Shown here one piece after another: positions 1 through 5,913 of a stretch of 6,189 nt of DNA. The notes under the pieces are model-generated. The model searched no databases, was not told where the DNA came from, and saw only the letters and a program-made list of their open reading frames with translations. Each line of letters starts with the position of its first letter. Positions within the stretch are counted from its first letter, which is position 1. The stretch lies in the NCBI GenBank assembly GCA_017560705.1, contig JAFZEK010000345.1, positions 1 through 6,189 of the forward strand, read 5' to 3'. The DNA is from Bacteroidales bacterium (GTDB taxonomy: Bacteria; Bacteroidota; Bacteroidia; Bacteroidales; P3). The position numbers and the translations under genes are program-made.

Positions 1-15
1 ACTAATTATATAAAA

Positions 16-45
16 GTGTAGCGTAGTGTAGCGCTACGGGGGGGG
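16..45. repeat. Short tandem repeat, palindrome and G8 tract
   Basis: Two adjacent 10-mers, GTGTAGCGTA (16-25) and GTGTAGCGCT (26-35), agree at 8 of 10 positions. The second runs into a perfect 10-bp palindrome, GTAGCGCTAC (28-37), followed at once by eight G residues (38-45). This is visible directly and stands out as GC-rich in an AT-rich spacer. No function can be assigned. The G run is a possible slippage site, but it lies more than 130 bp before the next start codon. Confidence 0.6.
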
Positions 46-57
46 TGTTTTTTAACT

Positions 58-115
58 GTAAGTTATCAGTTATAAATTGTAAGTTATAATTCCCAACTAC
101 TAACTACTAACTACA
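58..115. repeat. Low-complexity spacer repeats
   Basis: GTAAGTTAT occurs at 58-66 and again at 79-87, a 21-bp offset. Positions 95-115 hold almost three copies of the 7-mer AACTACT (95, 102, 109). Simple repeats of this sort are common in Bacteroidota intergenic DNA, as far as I recall. I see no promoter of the TAnnTTTG type in 1-177, so the promoter of the following gene is either not recognisable or further upstream. Confidence 0.55.
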
Positions 116-177
116 ATAAAACTATATTCATTCACGTTTTTTCCTAAGTCGTAAAAAACATATATACAAAAAAAACA

Positions 178-669
178 ATGAAACGAATAGGCATTTTATC
201 GGACACACACGGAGTAATACCCAATCAAATATATGATTTCTTCAAAAACTGTGATGAAATATGGCATGCAGGCGACATTGGTTCAATGGATGCACTTATA
301 GAGCTACAATCATTTAAACCCACAAGAGCAGTGTATGGCAATATGGATGGATGGGACATTCGCTACGAAACATCGGAAAACAAATTATTCTTTTGCGAAG
401 AATGTAAAATACTAATGACCCACATAGGGGGTTATCCAGGACGATATGAAAAAAGGGTTGCTCGACTCATAGAAGAGGAACAACCCAATATATTTATTTC
501 GGGGCATTCGCATATCCTAAAAGTAATGCCCGATAGAAAATATAATCTATTACACATAAACCCTGGTGCAGCAGGAAAACAAGGTTTTCATAAAGTATCC
601 ACCCTTATACGACTCACCATCGACGGAAAAACACCAAAGGACTTGGAAATAATGGAGATTAAGAAATAA
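178..669 (+). CDS. YfcE/MJ0936-type metallophosphoesterase
   Basis: A 163-residue single-domain calcineurin-like phosphoesterase, probably a cytosolic, metal-dependent phosphodiesterase. The full set of metal-binding motifs is visible in order: D9-x-H11 in SDTHG, H30-A-G-D33, G54-N55-M-D57, T81-H82, and G109-H110-S111-H112. They are spaced as in the short YfcE/MJ0936 family, whose members are usually about 155-185 residues, so the gene looks complete. Family members hydrolyse model phosphodiesters in vitro, but the natural substrate is generally unknown and cannot be told from the sequence. The start at 178 puts the conserved beta-strand [12 protein letters not shown] at the N terminus. It has an A-rich upstream stretch and no Shine-Dalgarno sequence, as is usual in Bacteroidota. 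The gene converges on the wbpD-like gene and their ends overlap by 11 bp. It is probably not part of the polysaccharide pathway. Confidence 0.93.
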   Translation: MKRIGILSDTHGVIPNQIYDFFKNCDEIWHAGDIGSMDALIELQSFKPTRAVYGNMDGWDIRYETSENKLFFCEECKILMTHIGGYPGRYEKRVARLIEEEQPNIFISGHSHILKVMPDRKYNLLHINPGAAGKQGFHKVSTLIRLTIDGKTPKDLEIMEIKK

Positions 670-1243
670 CTTCTACTCTATTATCTTCCACTAATCTATA
701 TTTTTCACCCGATTCTGGACAAGCAGCTATTCCATTGGCATCAAAATTTAAGCGGTGCCCACATTTACTTATCCAACCCAATTGATAGGCAGGATTTCCC
801 ACATAAAGAGCATAGGGTGGTACATCCTTAGTAATAACAGCACCTGCACCAATAAAAGCATATTCTCCAATATTATGCCCACACACAATAGTGCTATTAG
901 CACCAATAGTAGCACCTTTGCCTACCATTGTTTTACGATACTGGTCTTTTCTATTAATGGCACTACGAGGATTGAGGACATTGGTAAAAACGCAGGAAGG
1001 GCCCAAAAACACGTCATCGCCACAAACAACACCTGTATATATAGAGACATTATTTTGAACCTTCACATTATTACCCAACACTACATCGGGCGATACTACC
1101 ACATTTTGACCAATATTGCACCTTTCGCCTATGACACAACCTGTCATAATGTGCGAAAAATGCCAAATCTTAGTACCCCTGCCAATGCTACAACCATCGT
1201 CAATTACGGCAGTTTCGTGGGCAAAATATTCTTCATTCACCAT
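659..1243 (-). CDS. wbpD: WbpD/WlbB-type UDP-sugar 3-N-acetyltransferase
   Basis: A 194-residue left-handed beta-helix acyltransferase. It has repeated hexapeptides (for example [13 protein letters not shown] around 38-50, [14 protein letters not shown] at 107-120, and [18 protein letters not shown] at 125-142) and the closing VGNPA (148-152). The N-terminal order [26 protein letters not shown] and the FTNVLNPR segment (86-93) match enzymes that acetylate UDP-2-acetamido-3-amino-2,3-dideoxy-glucuronate with acetyl-CoA to give UDP-GlcNAc3NAcA. N88 in FTN is probably the Asn reported as important in WlbB; this is from memory. The C-terminal tail has CGH (161-163) and [10 protein letters not shown] (175-184). 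It resembles half of a zinc ribbon with one Cys per knuckle, so metal binding is doubtful. The gene starts 13 nt after the galE stop, so the two are probably cotranscribed. Substrate assignment is strengthened by the wbpE and wbpB homologues in the same cluster. Confidence 0.9.
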   Translation of the reverse strand: MVNEEYFAHETAVIDDGCSIGRGTKIWHFSHIMTGCVIGERCNIGQNVVVSPDVVLGNNVKVQNNVSIYTGVVCGDDVFLGPSCVFTNVLNPRSAINRKDQYRKTMVGKGATIGANSTIVCGHNIGEYAFIGAGAVITKDVPPYALYVGNPAYQLGWISKCGHRLNFDANGIAACPESGEKYRLVEDNRVEVIS

Positions 1244-1256
1244 CCACTTGGTAGTT

Positions 1257-2291
1257 TTATTCTTTACTTCTTATATACTGTTCCCACTTCCAAGCAGAAG
1301 CCAGAGTGTCTTCCAACGAGCGTTGAGCTTTCCAACCCAACTCCGTATTAGCCAAAGTAGTATCAGCGTAGATAGACATAACATCACCTTGTCTTCGAGG
1401 AGCTATTTTGTAGTTAAGTTTCAAGTTGTTTACACGTTGAAACATTTCTACAAGTTCCAACACTGAAGTACCCTTGCCAGTACCAACATTAAATATCTCG
1501 TAGTTTTGTTTGTTTTTGCCCTCTATCATTCTAGCAATAGCGGATACGTGGGCTTTTGCCAAATCTACCACATCTATATAATCACGAATACACGAACCAT
1601 CGGGAGTAGGATAATCGTTGCCAAACACACTCAAACATTCCCTTATTCCCGACGCAGTTTGTGTGATAAATGGCACTAAATTGTTTGGCACACCACGAGG
1701 CAACTCACCAATAAGAGCGGAAGGGTGAGCCCCAATTGGATTAAAATAACGCAACGCAATACCTTTAAGTTTTGAAGAAGCGACAGCATCTCTGAGTATA
1801 TCTTCGCATATTTGTTTTGTGTTTCCGTATGAAGATGTAGCAGGCAGGCGAGGAGTTTCTTCAGTCACAGGAAGCACTTCGCTCTCTCCATACACCGTAG
1901 CCGAGGAAGAAAAAACAATATTACTGCGATTATATTTTTGCATAAGTTCTAATATATTCAAGAACGAAGCAATATTGTTGCGATAGTATTTTAAAGGCAT
2001 TTCAACCGATTCACCTACAGCTTTAAACGCTGCAAAATGTATAACCGAGTCAAACTCATAATGTTTAAACACATTTTCCATTGCTTGATAGTCGCAACAG
2101 TCCACCTCTTCGAATGGAATCTTTTTACCTGTAATAGCTTCAACACCTTTAAGGCAAGTATCATCACTGTTGGAAAAATTATCCACAGCCACTACATCAA
2201 ATCCAGCTTCTATAAGCTCTACAAGAGTGTGCGAACCAATAAAACCGGCACCTCCTGTTACTAAAACACATTGTTTTTTTGCTGTTTCCAT
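1257..2291 (-). CDS. galE: UDP-glucose 4-epimerase
   Basis: A 344-residue extended SDR enzyme that interconverts UDP-Glc and UDP-Gal, using tightly bound NAD in the cytosol. The NAD-binding glycine motif TGGAGFIGS is at 12-20. [10 protein letters not shown] (127-136) supplies catalytic Ser130. SSYGNTK (153-159) supplies Tyr155 and Lys159, with the same 25-residue Ser-to-Tyr spacing as E. coli Ser124/Tyr149. [10 protein letters not shown] (181-190) and [11 protein letters not shown] (235-245) are GalE signatures. Length is typical (about 338-348). The residue aligned with the substrate gate (E. coli Tyr299, human Cys307) is Ile307 here, in GDVMSIYAD, so activity on UDP-GlcNAc/GalNAc is possible but not shown. 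The gene lies 111 bp downstream of the dehydratase gene, with an RNA hairpin between them, and 13 nt before the acetyltransferase gene. Its role is probably to feed galactose or GalNAc into the surface glycan. Confidence 0.95.
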   Translation of the reverse strand: METAKKQCVLVTGGAGFIGSHTLVELIEAGFDVVAVDNFSNSDDTCLKGVEAITGKKIPFEEVDCCDYQAMENVFKHYEFDSVIHFAAFKAVGESVEMPLKYYRNNIASFLNILELMQKYNRSNIVFSSSATVYGESEVLPVTEETPRLPATSSYGNTKQICEDILRDAVASSKLKGIALRYFNPIGAHPSALIGELPRGVPNNLVPFITQTASGIRECLSVFGNDYPTPDGSCIRDYIDVVDLAKAHVSAIARMIEGKNKQNYEIFNVGTGKGTSVLELVEMFQRVNNLKLNYKIAPRRQGDVMSIYADTTLANTELGWKAQRSLEDTLASAWKWEQYIRSKE

Positions 2292-2305
2292 AGTTTTTGT
2301 ATCCT

Positions 2306-2357
2306 AAAAATAAACGCAGAATATCCTTACACTCATCGCAACAAGAATATCCTGCGT
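2306..2357 (-). terminator. Strand-specific stem-loop before galE (attenuator or terminator)
   Basis: The segments at 2314-2330 and 2341-2357 pair into a 17-bp stem with a 10-nt loop. All four non-Watson-Crick pairs (2320/2351, 2325/2346, 2329/2342, 2330/2341) become G-U pairs in minus-strand RNA and would be A-C mismatches on the plus strand, so the structure fits the direction of transcription. The outer six pairs are ACGCAG/CTGCGT. In the minus strand a T-rich tract, TTTATTTTT (2314-2306), follows directly, as in an intrinsic terminator. The galE start is only 14 nt beyond it, and no promoter is visible after it. Partial termination, attenuation or RNA processing between capD and galE seems more likely than a full stop. 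Confidence 0.6.
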
Positions 2358-2402
2358 AAAATATTCATTCTTAATTATCTTTTACTACTTATTAACCATT
2401 AC

Positions 2403-4322
2403 CTATTGATGGTCCAACGCTGTATATACCGAGTTATTACTCTTAAACTCAGGAACAATTTTTTTCATCTTTGCCACAATCTTGTAGTCATCGCAAGTAT
2501 CAATTATTGTTTCTAAGTCCGATATATTTTCATTCACTTCATCCTTAGTGTATTCACGCACCTTAGCACGCATAATCTTTGGATTTTCAGTTTCAATTGT
2601 ATTTTCTTTGGTAGCAAGCAACTCTTCATACAATTTTTCACCAGGGCGTAATCCAGTTATCTCTATTTCCACATCAGGCACGTGCGAAAGCATAATCATT
2701 TTCTTTGCCAAATCATATATTTTCACAGGTTTACCCATATCAAAAACAAAGATATTGTTGTTATCCCCTATAGACCCAGCCTCCAATACAAGGCTACAAG
2801 CCTCAGGAATAGTCATAAAATAACGAATGATATTCTTATCAGTCACCGTTAGAGGACCACCTTTTTCTAATTGCTTCTTGAACAACGGTATAACCGAACC
2901 ATTACTACCTAATACATTTCCAAATCTTGTTGTAATAAACTTAGTAGTAGAGCATTGACGACTTTGTGTGTATATCTCAGCTATGCGTTTGGTAGCACCC
3001 ATCACATTTGTTGGGTTCACAGCCTTATCTGTTGACACCATCACAAATTTTTCAACTCCATATTCAATAGCTAAATCCACAACATTCTTAGTTCCAAAGA
3101 CGTTTACATATACAGCTTCGTATGGGAACTCTTCCATAAGAGGCACGTGCTTATATGCAGCAGCATGATAAACAACTTGAGGACTATAACGCTCAAAGAC
3201 TTCTTTCATCTTACGCCTATCCTTTACGTTGCCTATAACAAATTCCATTGGAACTCTAAATTTCTTGTATGGGTCGTTATTTTTCAACTCAAATTGCAAG
3301 TCATACATTGGAGATTCAGCTTGGTCCAATAGAATTAATTTCTTTGGTGCATAGTGTAAAACTTGTCGACATATTTCACTTCCAATGCTACCTGCAGCAC
3401 CAGTAACAAGAACTACTTTACCTTTAAGTTCCTTAGATACATTTTCATTACTCAACGAAATAGGTTCACGACCCAAAAGGTCTTCTATTTTAACATCTTG
3501 AATTTGATTTACAGTAAGTTCACCATTAATCCAAGTATTTATATGAGGAATAGATTTCACTGTAAGTCCCAAATCCACACCTTTATTTATAATATCCTTG
3601 CGTTCTTTTATACTTATACTAGGAATAGCAAGAATCATCATATCAATATTGTTATTCTTGATGAAATCCACAGTCAAATTATGAGGATTAAGAACTTTTA
3701 CCCCATTTATAGACTTTCCAATTTTTTTAGGAGAATCGTCGAAGAATGCTTTTATCGTATATTGTCGTGTAGTATCATTATACAAAGCATTTTGAGTTAT
3801 TCTTCCAGCATCTCCAGCACCATAAATAACAACATTCAATATCTTAGCATGAGGACGCAAATATTCATTATAAATACGACGAATTATCAATCTAGATATT
3901 GTAAGCGTCATAAAAGTGAAGATACATATAAACATTATCCCAATATACGTTGGGAAGAAATTCAACAACTGTGGAAAGAAATGACACAAAAGGAACTTCG
4001 ATACAGAAAGCACACTAAAGGATAGTACTGCTATATAAATAAGCCTAACTATATCATTGAACCCAGAATAGCGAAGCATACCTTGGTAAGATTTTGTCAC
4101 CAAAAATATAACTATAAACACCACTAATACAGGTATCAATTCCCTAAGTGAGTTCATCAATGCCAATGTGTTTAGATGGTCATAATCTTTAAGCAACATC
4201 AGCAAGAAATACGAGAAAATCACAATAAAAATATCAAACAAAAGAATCAATATTCTTGGAAAAGAATTAGAGTTTCTTCTACCATAAAGCAATCTCGCAA
4301 TATATATCAAAAACCTTTTCAT
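2403..4322 (-). CDS. capD: Membrane-bound WbpM/CapD-type UDP-sugar 4,6-dehydratase
   Basis: A 639-residue member of the large nucleoside-sugar 4,6-dehydratase group (WbpM, PglF, CapD), about the usual length. Four predicted membrane helices lie near residues 23-44, 62-76, 92-114 and 122-142. A first Rossmann domain follows (VVIYGAGDAGR, 164-174), then the catalytic SDR domain with TGAAGSIGSE (307-316), HAAAYKHVPLMEE (386-398), VSTDKAVNPTNVMGATKR (429-446) and LRPGEKLYEELL (558-569). Thr431, Asp432, Lys433, Met441 and Lys445 fit the active site, with Met replacing the usual Tyr, as is known for this large subfamily. The likely reaction is UDP-GlcNAc to UDP-2-acetamido-2,6-dideoxy-4-keto-hexose at the inner face of the inner membrane. 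No 4-aminotransferase or 4-reductase for its product is in the window, so the final sugar (QuiNAc, FucNAc or bacillosamine type) is unknown. A Bacteroidota promoter lies about 120 nt upstream, and no Shine-Dalgarno sequence is seen. Confidence 0.93.
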   Translation of the reverse strand: MKRFLIYIARLLYGRRNSNSFPRILILLFDIFIVIFSYFLLMLLKDYDHLNTLALMNSLRELIPVLVVFIVIFLVTKSYQGMLRYSGFNDIVRLIYIAVLSFSVLSVSKFLLCHFFPQLLNFFPTYIGIMFICIFTFMTLTISRLIIRRIYNEYLRPHAKILNVVIYGAGDAGRITQNALYNDTTRQYTIKAFFDDSPKKIGKSINGVKVLNPHNLTVDFIKNNNIDMMILAIPSISIKERKDIINKGVDLGLTVKSIPHINTWINGELTVNQIQDVKIEDLLGREPISLSNENVSKELKGKVVLVTGAAGSIGSEICRQVLHYAPKKLILLDQAESPMYDLQFELKNNDPYKKFRVPMEFVIGNVKDRRKMKEVFERYSPQVVYHAAAYKHVPLMEEFPYEAVYVNVFGTKNVVDLAIEYGVEKFVMVSTDKAVNPTNVMGATKRIAEIYTQSRQCSTTKFITTRFGNVLGSNGSVIPLFKKQLEKGGPLTVTDKNIIRYFMTIPEACSLVLEAGSIGDNNNIFVFDMGKPVKIYDLAKKMIMLSHVPDVEIEITGLRPGEKLYEELLATKENTIETENPKIMRAKVREYTKDEVNENISDLETIIDTCDDYKIVAKMKKIVPEFKSNNSVYTALDHQ

Positions 4323-4359
4323 ATATAGTCATTTATTATTTTTACAATGTTCCAATACA

Positions 4360-4377
4360 TATTCACATTCGTGAATA
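4360..4377 (-). promoter_or_regulatory. Leader hairpin or operator-like palindrome before capD
   Basis: TATTCAC (4360-4366) and GTGAATA (4371-4377) form a perfect 7-bp inverted repeat around a 4-nt centre. It lies inside the predicted untranslated leader of capD, 38 bp before the start codon. It could be a small RNA hairpin or a dimeric repressor site, and the sequence does not decide between them. It has no T tract directly after it on either strand, so it is not a terminator. Confidence 0.35.
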
Positions 4378-4448
4378 ACTTTATAATACTTTAATTTTCT
4401 ATTTATTACACCTACCTCACACTTGATACACACAAGTATTCAGCCCTA

Positions 4449-4481
4449 CAAAAGTACAACTTTTTATTCATATTTGCCAAT
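4449..4481 (-). promoter_or_regulatory. Bacteroidota-type promoter for capD-galE-wbpD
   Basis: Minus-strand TACTTTTG (4456-4449) is an exact match to the Bacteroidota -7 element TAnnTTTG. TTG at 4480-4478 lies 21 nt upstream, the expected place for the -33 element. The context GTTGTACTTTTG is typical of strong promoters in this phylum. Transcription would begin near 4442, giving a leader of about 120 nt before the capD ATG. No other exact TAnnTTTG was noticed ahead of the minus-strand genes in this window. Confidence 0.7.
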
Positions 4482-4599
4482 ATTTTTTATTTTTATTTCT
4501 TTACAATTTCCAAACAACACTCTACCAATAATTTCCAACTCCCTTGCAAAGGAATTTTTACACCTTTCACAGCTTATATACCCCACTGATTTACCTCTT

Positions 4600-4644
4600 A
4601 AAAAATCCATCGTGATGAAAATTGAAATACATCACGATGGATTT
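4600..4644 (-). terminator. Intrinsic terminator candidate downstream of wbpE
   Basis: AAATCCATCGTGATG (4603-4617) and its exact reverse complement (4630-4644) form a perfect 15-bp stem with a 12-nt loop. In the minus strand the stem ends in GGATTTTTTAAG, giving a run of six T (4605-4600), three of them paired in the stem. It lies about 120 nt after the wbpE stop and before the capD promoter, so it would end the wbpB-wbpE transcript. The plus strand has no comparable T run after this stem. The stem is built from the first two units of the 22-bp array. Confidence 0.55.
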
Positions 4645-4705
4645 ATATCTACATCACGATGAAAATTTGTCTACATCGTGATGAATTTTACAACTCATAC
4701 GTATA
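4608..4705. repeat. 22-bp-period array of CATC(GT/AC)GATG palindromes
   Basis: CATCGTGATG occurs at 4608-4617 and 4674-4683, and CATCACGATG at 4630-4639 and 4652-4661. Start-to-start spacing is exactly 22 bp in all three intervals, with 12-nt AT-rich spacers. The central dinucleotide order is GT, AC, AC, GT, so units 1-2 and 3-4 form hairpins, and other pairings (1 with 3, 2 with 4) are also possible. A fifth, degenerate unit, CATACGTATA (4696-4705), continues the same phase and contains the perfect palindrome ATACGTAT. The spacers partly resemble one another (for example shared TCTA ends before units 3 and 4), which suggests duplication of a 22-bp unit. Function is unknown. Candidates are stacked protein-binding sites on one face of the helix, a terminator cluster or a dispersed genomic repeat. 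Confidence 0.75.
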
Positions 4706-4764
4706 GGTGATAAACCTCAGCTACTATTTTATTCCCAAAAAGACATCTGATTCTATGAGTTTTA

Positions 4765-5901
4765 TCACAGCATAGTAGTTTTCCATTCCTTTATCGAACT
4801 ACAAATAAACTGAACCTCTTGTTCTGTAAGATAGGGATGCATAGGCAACGACAGAACTCTTTTGCATAAATCATTAGCAACAGGCGTAGATGTTGACGGC
4901 AAAGACATTTGAGCGTATACAGGCTGAGAACTCAGCGGTTTAGGATAATATACAGCCGTAGGCACACCTTTGTTCTTCAAAAATAATTGTAAACTATCTC
5001 TCAATTTTTCATCCTCCAATGTTATTGTAAACTGGGCCCACGAAGAATAAAAGTTATTGGGAACACGGGGAATATGCACGCAATGTTGCAATTCTTCCAT
5101 ATACATCTTTGCTACATTATTCACTGCTTCTAACTCATTTTGAATAAAAGCATTTAACTTCACTTGTAGTACAGCCGCTTGCAAAGCATCTAGCCTTGAA
5201 TTCATTCCTATAGTCACATTGTCATACTTCGATTCACCTTTACCATGCATTCTATAGGACATTGCTTTCTCTGCCCAAGCAGTATTATTTGTAAACAATG
5301 CACCTCCATCGCCATAACAACCAAGAGGTTTTGCAGGGAAAAATGATGTAGTACTTATATCTCCAAAACTGCAAGCTTTCCTGTCCCCAATACGTCCACC
5401 AAAACCTTGTGCAGCATCTTCTACAACATATAATCCATTGATTTTAGCTATACTGCAAATTTCATCATACATAGCAGGCAAACCAAACAAATCTACAGCC
5501 ATTATAGCTTTTAGGTTATAACTTCCCAAAGCCTTTACATAGTTTATTTTTTCTTCTAAATCCTTGGTATCTAGATTAAACGTTTCCGAATCGACATCAA
5601 CAAACACTGGCACCGCTCCCACTACAGAGACAGCCTCGGCAGATGCAAAAAAAGTAAAATCTGGAACAAAAACTACATCCCCCTCTCCTATACCCAACAC
5701 CTTCAAAGCCAAAACCAACGCATCAGTACCATTAGCACAACTTACACAATGCTTCACCCCAACATATTCAGCAAGTTTTTCTTCCAACTCCACCACTTGC
5801 TTACCCATAATAAAACTACCCGAAGAAAGAACACTTTGTATTGCTTCGTCAATATCAAGTTTTAGAACTTGATATTGTCTTTTTAAATCTCTAAACTCCA
5901 T
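4765..5901 (-). CDS. wbpE: WbpE-type UDP-sugar 3-aminotransferase (DegT/DnrJ/EryC1/StrS)
   Basis: A 378-residue PLP-dependent sugar aminotransferase of the DegT/DnrJ/EryC1/StrS family. It probably converts the 3-keto form of UDP-GlcNAcA to UDP-GlcNAc3NA with glutamate as amino donor. Visible signatures: the N-terminal MEFRDLKRQYQVLK and SGSFIMGKQV (27-36) typical of WbpE; the cofactor-binding SCANGTDAL (54-62); VEDAAQGFGG (160-169) with Asp162; the Schiff-base lysine Lys191 in SFFPAKPLGCYGDGGA (186-201); and GMNSRLDALQAAVL (232-245). Length is near the family norm. The start lies 12 nt after the stop of the upstream dehydrogenase, so the two form an operon. In known systems that dehydrogenase and aminotransferase are metabolically coupled, because the 2-oxoglutarate made by transamination reoxidises the dehydrogenase cofactor. 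The sugar specificity is inferred from neighbours and similarity; related aminotransferases act at C4. Confidence 0.92.
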   Translation of the reverse strand: MEFRDLKRQYQVLKLDIDEAIQSVLSSGSFIMGKQVVELEEKLAEYVGVKHCVSCANGTDALVLALKVLGIGEGDVVFVPDFTFFASAEAVSVVGAVPVFVDVDSETFNLDTKDLEEKINYVKALGSYNLKAIMAVDLFGLPAMYDEICSIAKINGLYVVEDAAQGFGGRIGDRKACSFGDISTTSFFPAKPLGCYGDGGALFTNNTAWAEKAMSYRMHGKGESKYDNVTIGMNSRLDALQAAVLQVKLNAFIQNELEAVNNVAKMYMEELQHCVHIPRVPNNFYSSWAQFTITLEDEKLRDSLQLFLKNKGVPTAVYYPKPLSSQPVYAQMSLPSTSTPVANDLCKRVLSLPMHPYLTEQEVQFICSSIKEWKTTML

Positions 5902-5913
5902 ACTCCATGATAT

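Larger units (their letters stand above)
4323..4764. other. 442-bp spacer between wbpE and capD
   Basis: This gap divides genes that run in the same direction. Read on the minus strand from wbpE it holds, in order: a stretch with short inverted elements at 4692-4778; the 22-bp-period palindrome array (4608-4705), whose distal half is terminator-like; an AT-rich stretch without clear signals (about 4482-4599); a promoter (4449-4481); and a leader of about 120 nt with one small hairpin. A plus-strand reading frame of 79 codons (4423-4662) runs through the promoter and repeat array, resembles no family I know and was not called as a gene. No RNA gene or insertion sequence was recognised. Confidence 0.6.

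Noticed and set aside
755..1351. A 198-codon plus-strand open reading frame
   Set aside because: It is antisense to the wbpD-like and galE genes, whose motifs are unmistakable, and has no recognisable domain.
3363..4025. A 220-codon plus-strand open reading frame
   Set aside because: It is antisense to the dehydratase gene and is rich in Ile, Tyr, Asn and Thr, as expected from the complement of AT-rich coding DNA.
2403..4322. Loss of the catalytic Tyr in the dehydratase as evidence of an inactive enzyme
   Set aside because: Met at this position is the known state in WbpM/PglF-type enzymes, and the Thr-Asp-Lys residues are intact.
4300..4332. An upstream mini-ORF starting at 4332 and overlapping the capD start
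   Set aside because: It is very short, out of frame and has no ribosome-binding signal, so chance is the simpler explanation.
4423..4662. A 79-codon plus-strand open reading frame in the 442-bp spacer
   Set aside because: It covers the promoter and half of the palindrome array, its C-terminal residues are just translated repeat, and the composition is that of AT-rich intergenic DNA.
4608..4705. CRISPR array
   Set aside because: The repeated core is only 10 bp and the spacers 12 nt, the units flip their centre, the spacers partly resemble each other, and no cas gene is present.
4608..4705. Iteron-type replication origin
   Set aside because: A 22-bp period fits iterons, but there is no Rep gene and the surroundings are a chromosomal polysaccharide locus.
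5564..5872. A 102-codon plus-strand open reading frame rich in Ser and Thr
   Set aside because: It is antisense to the N-terminal half of the aminotransferase gene and has no domain of its own.
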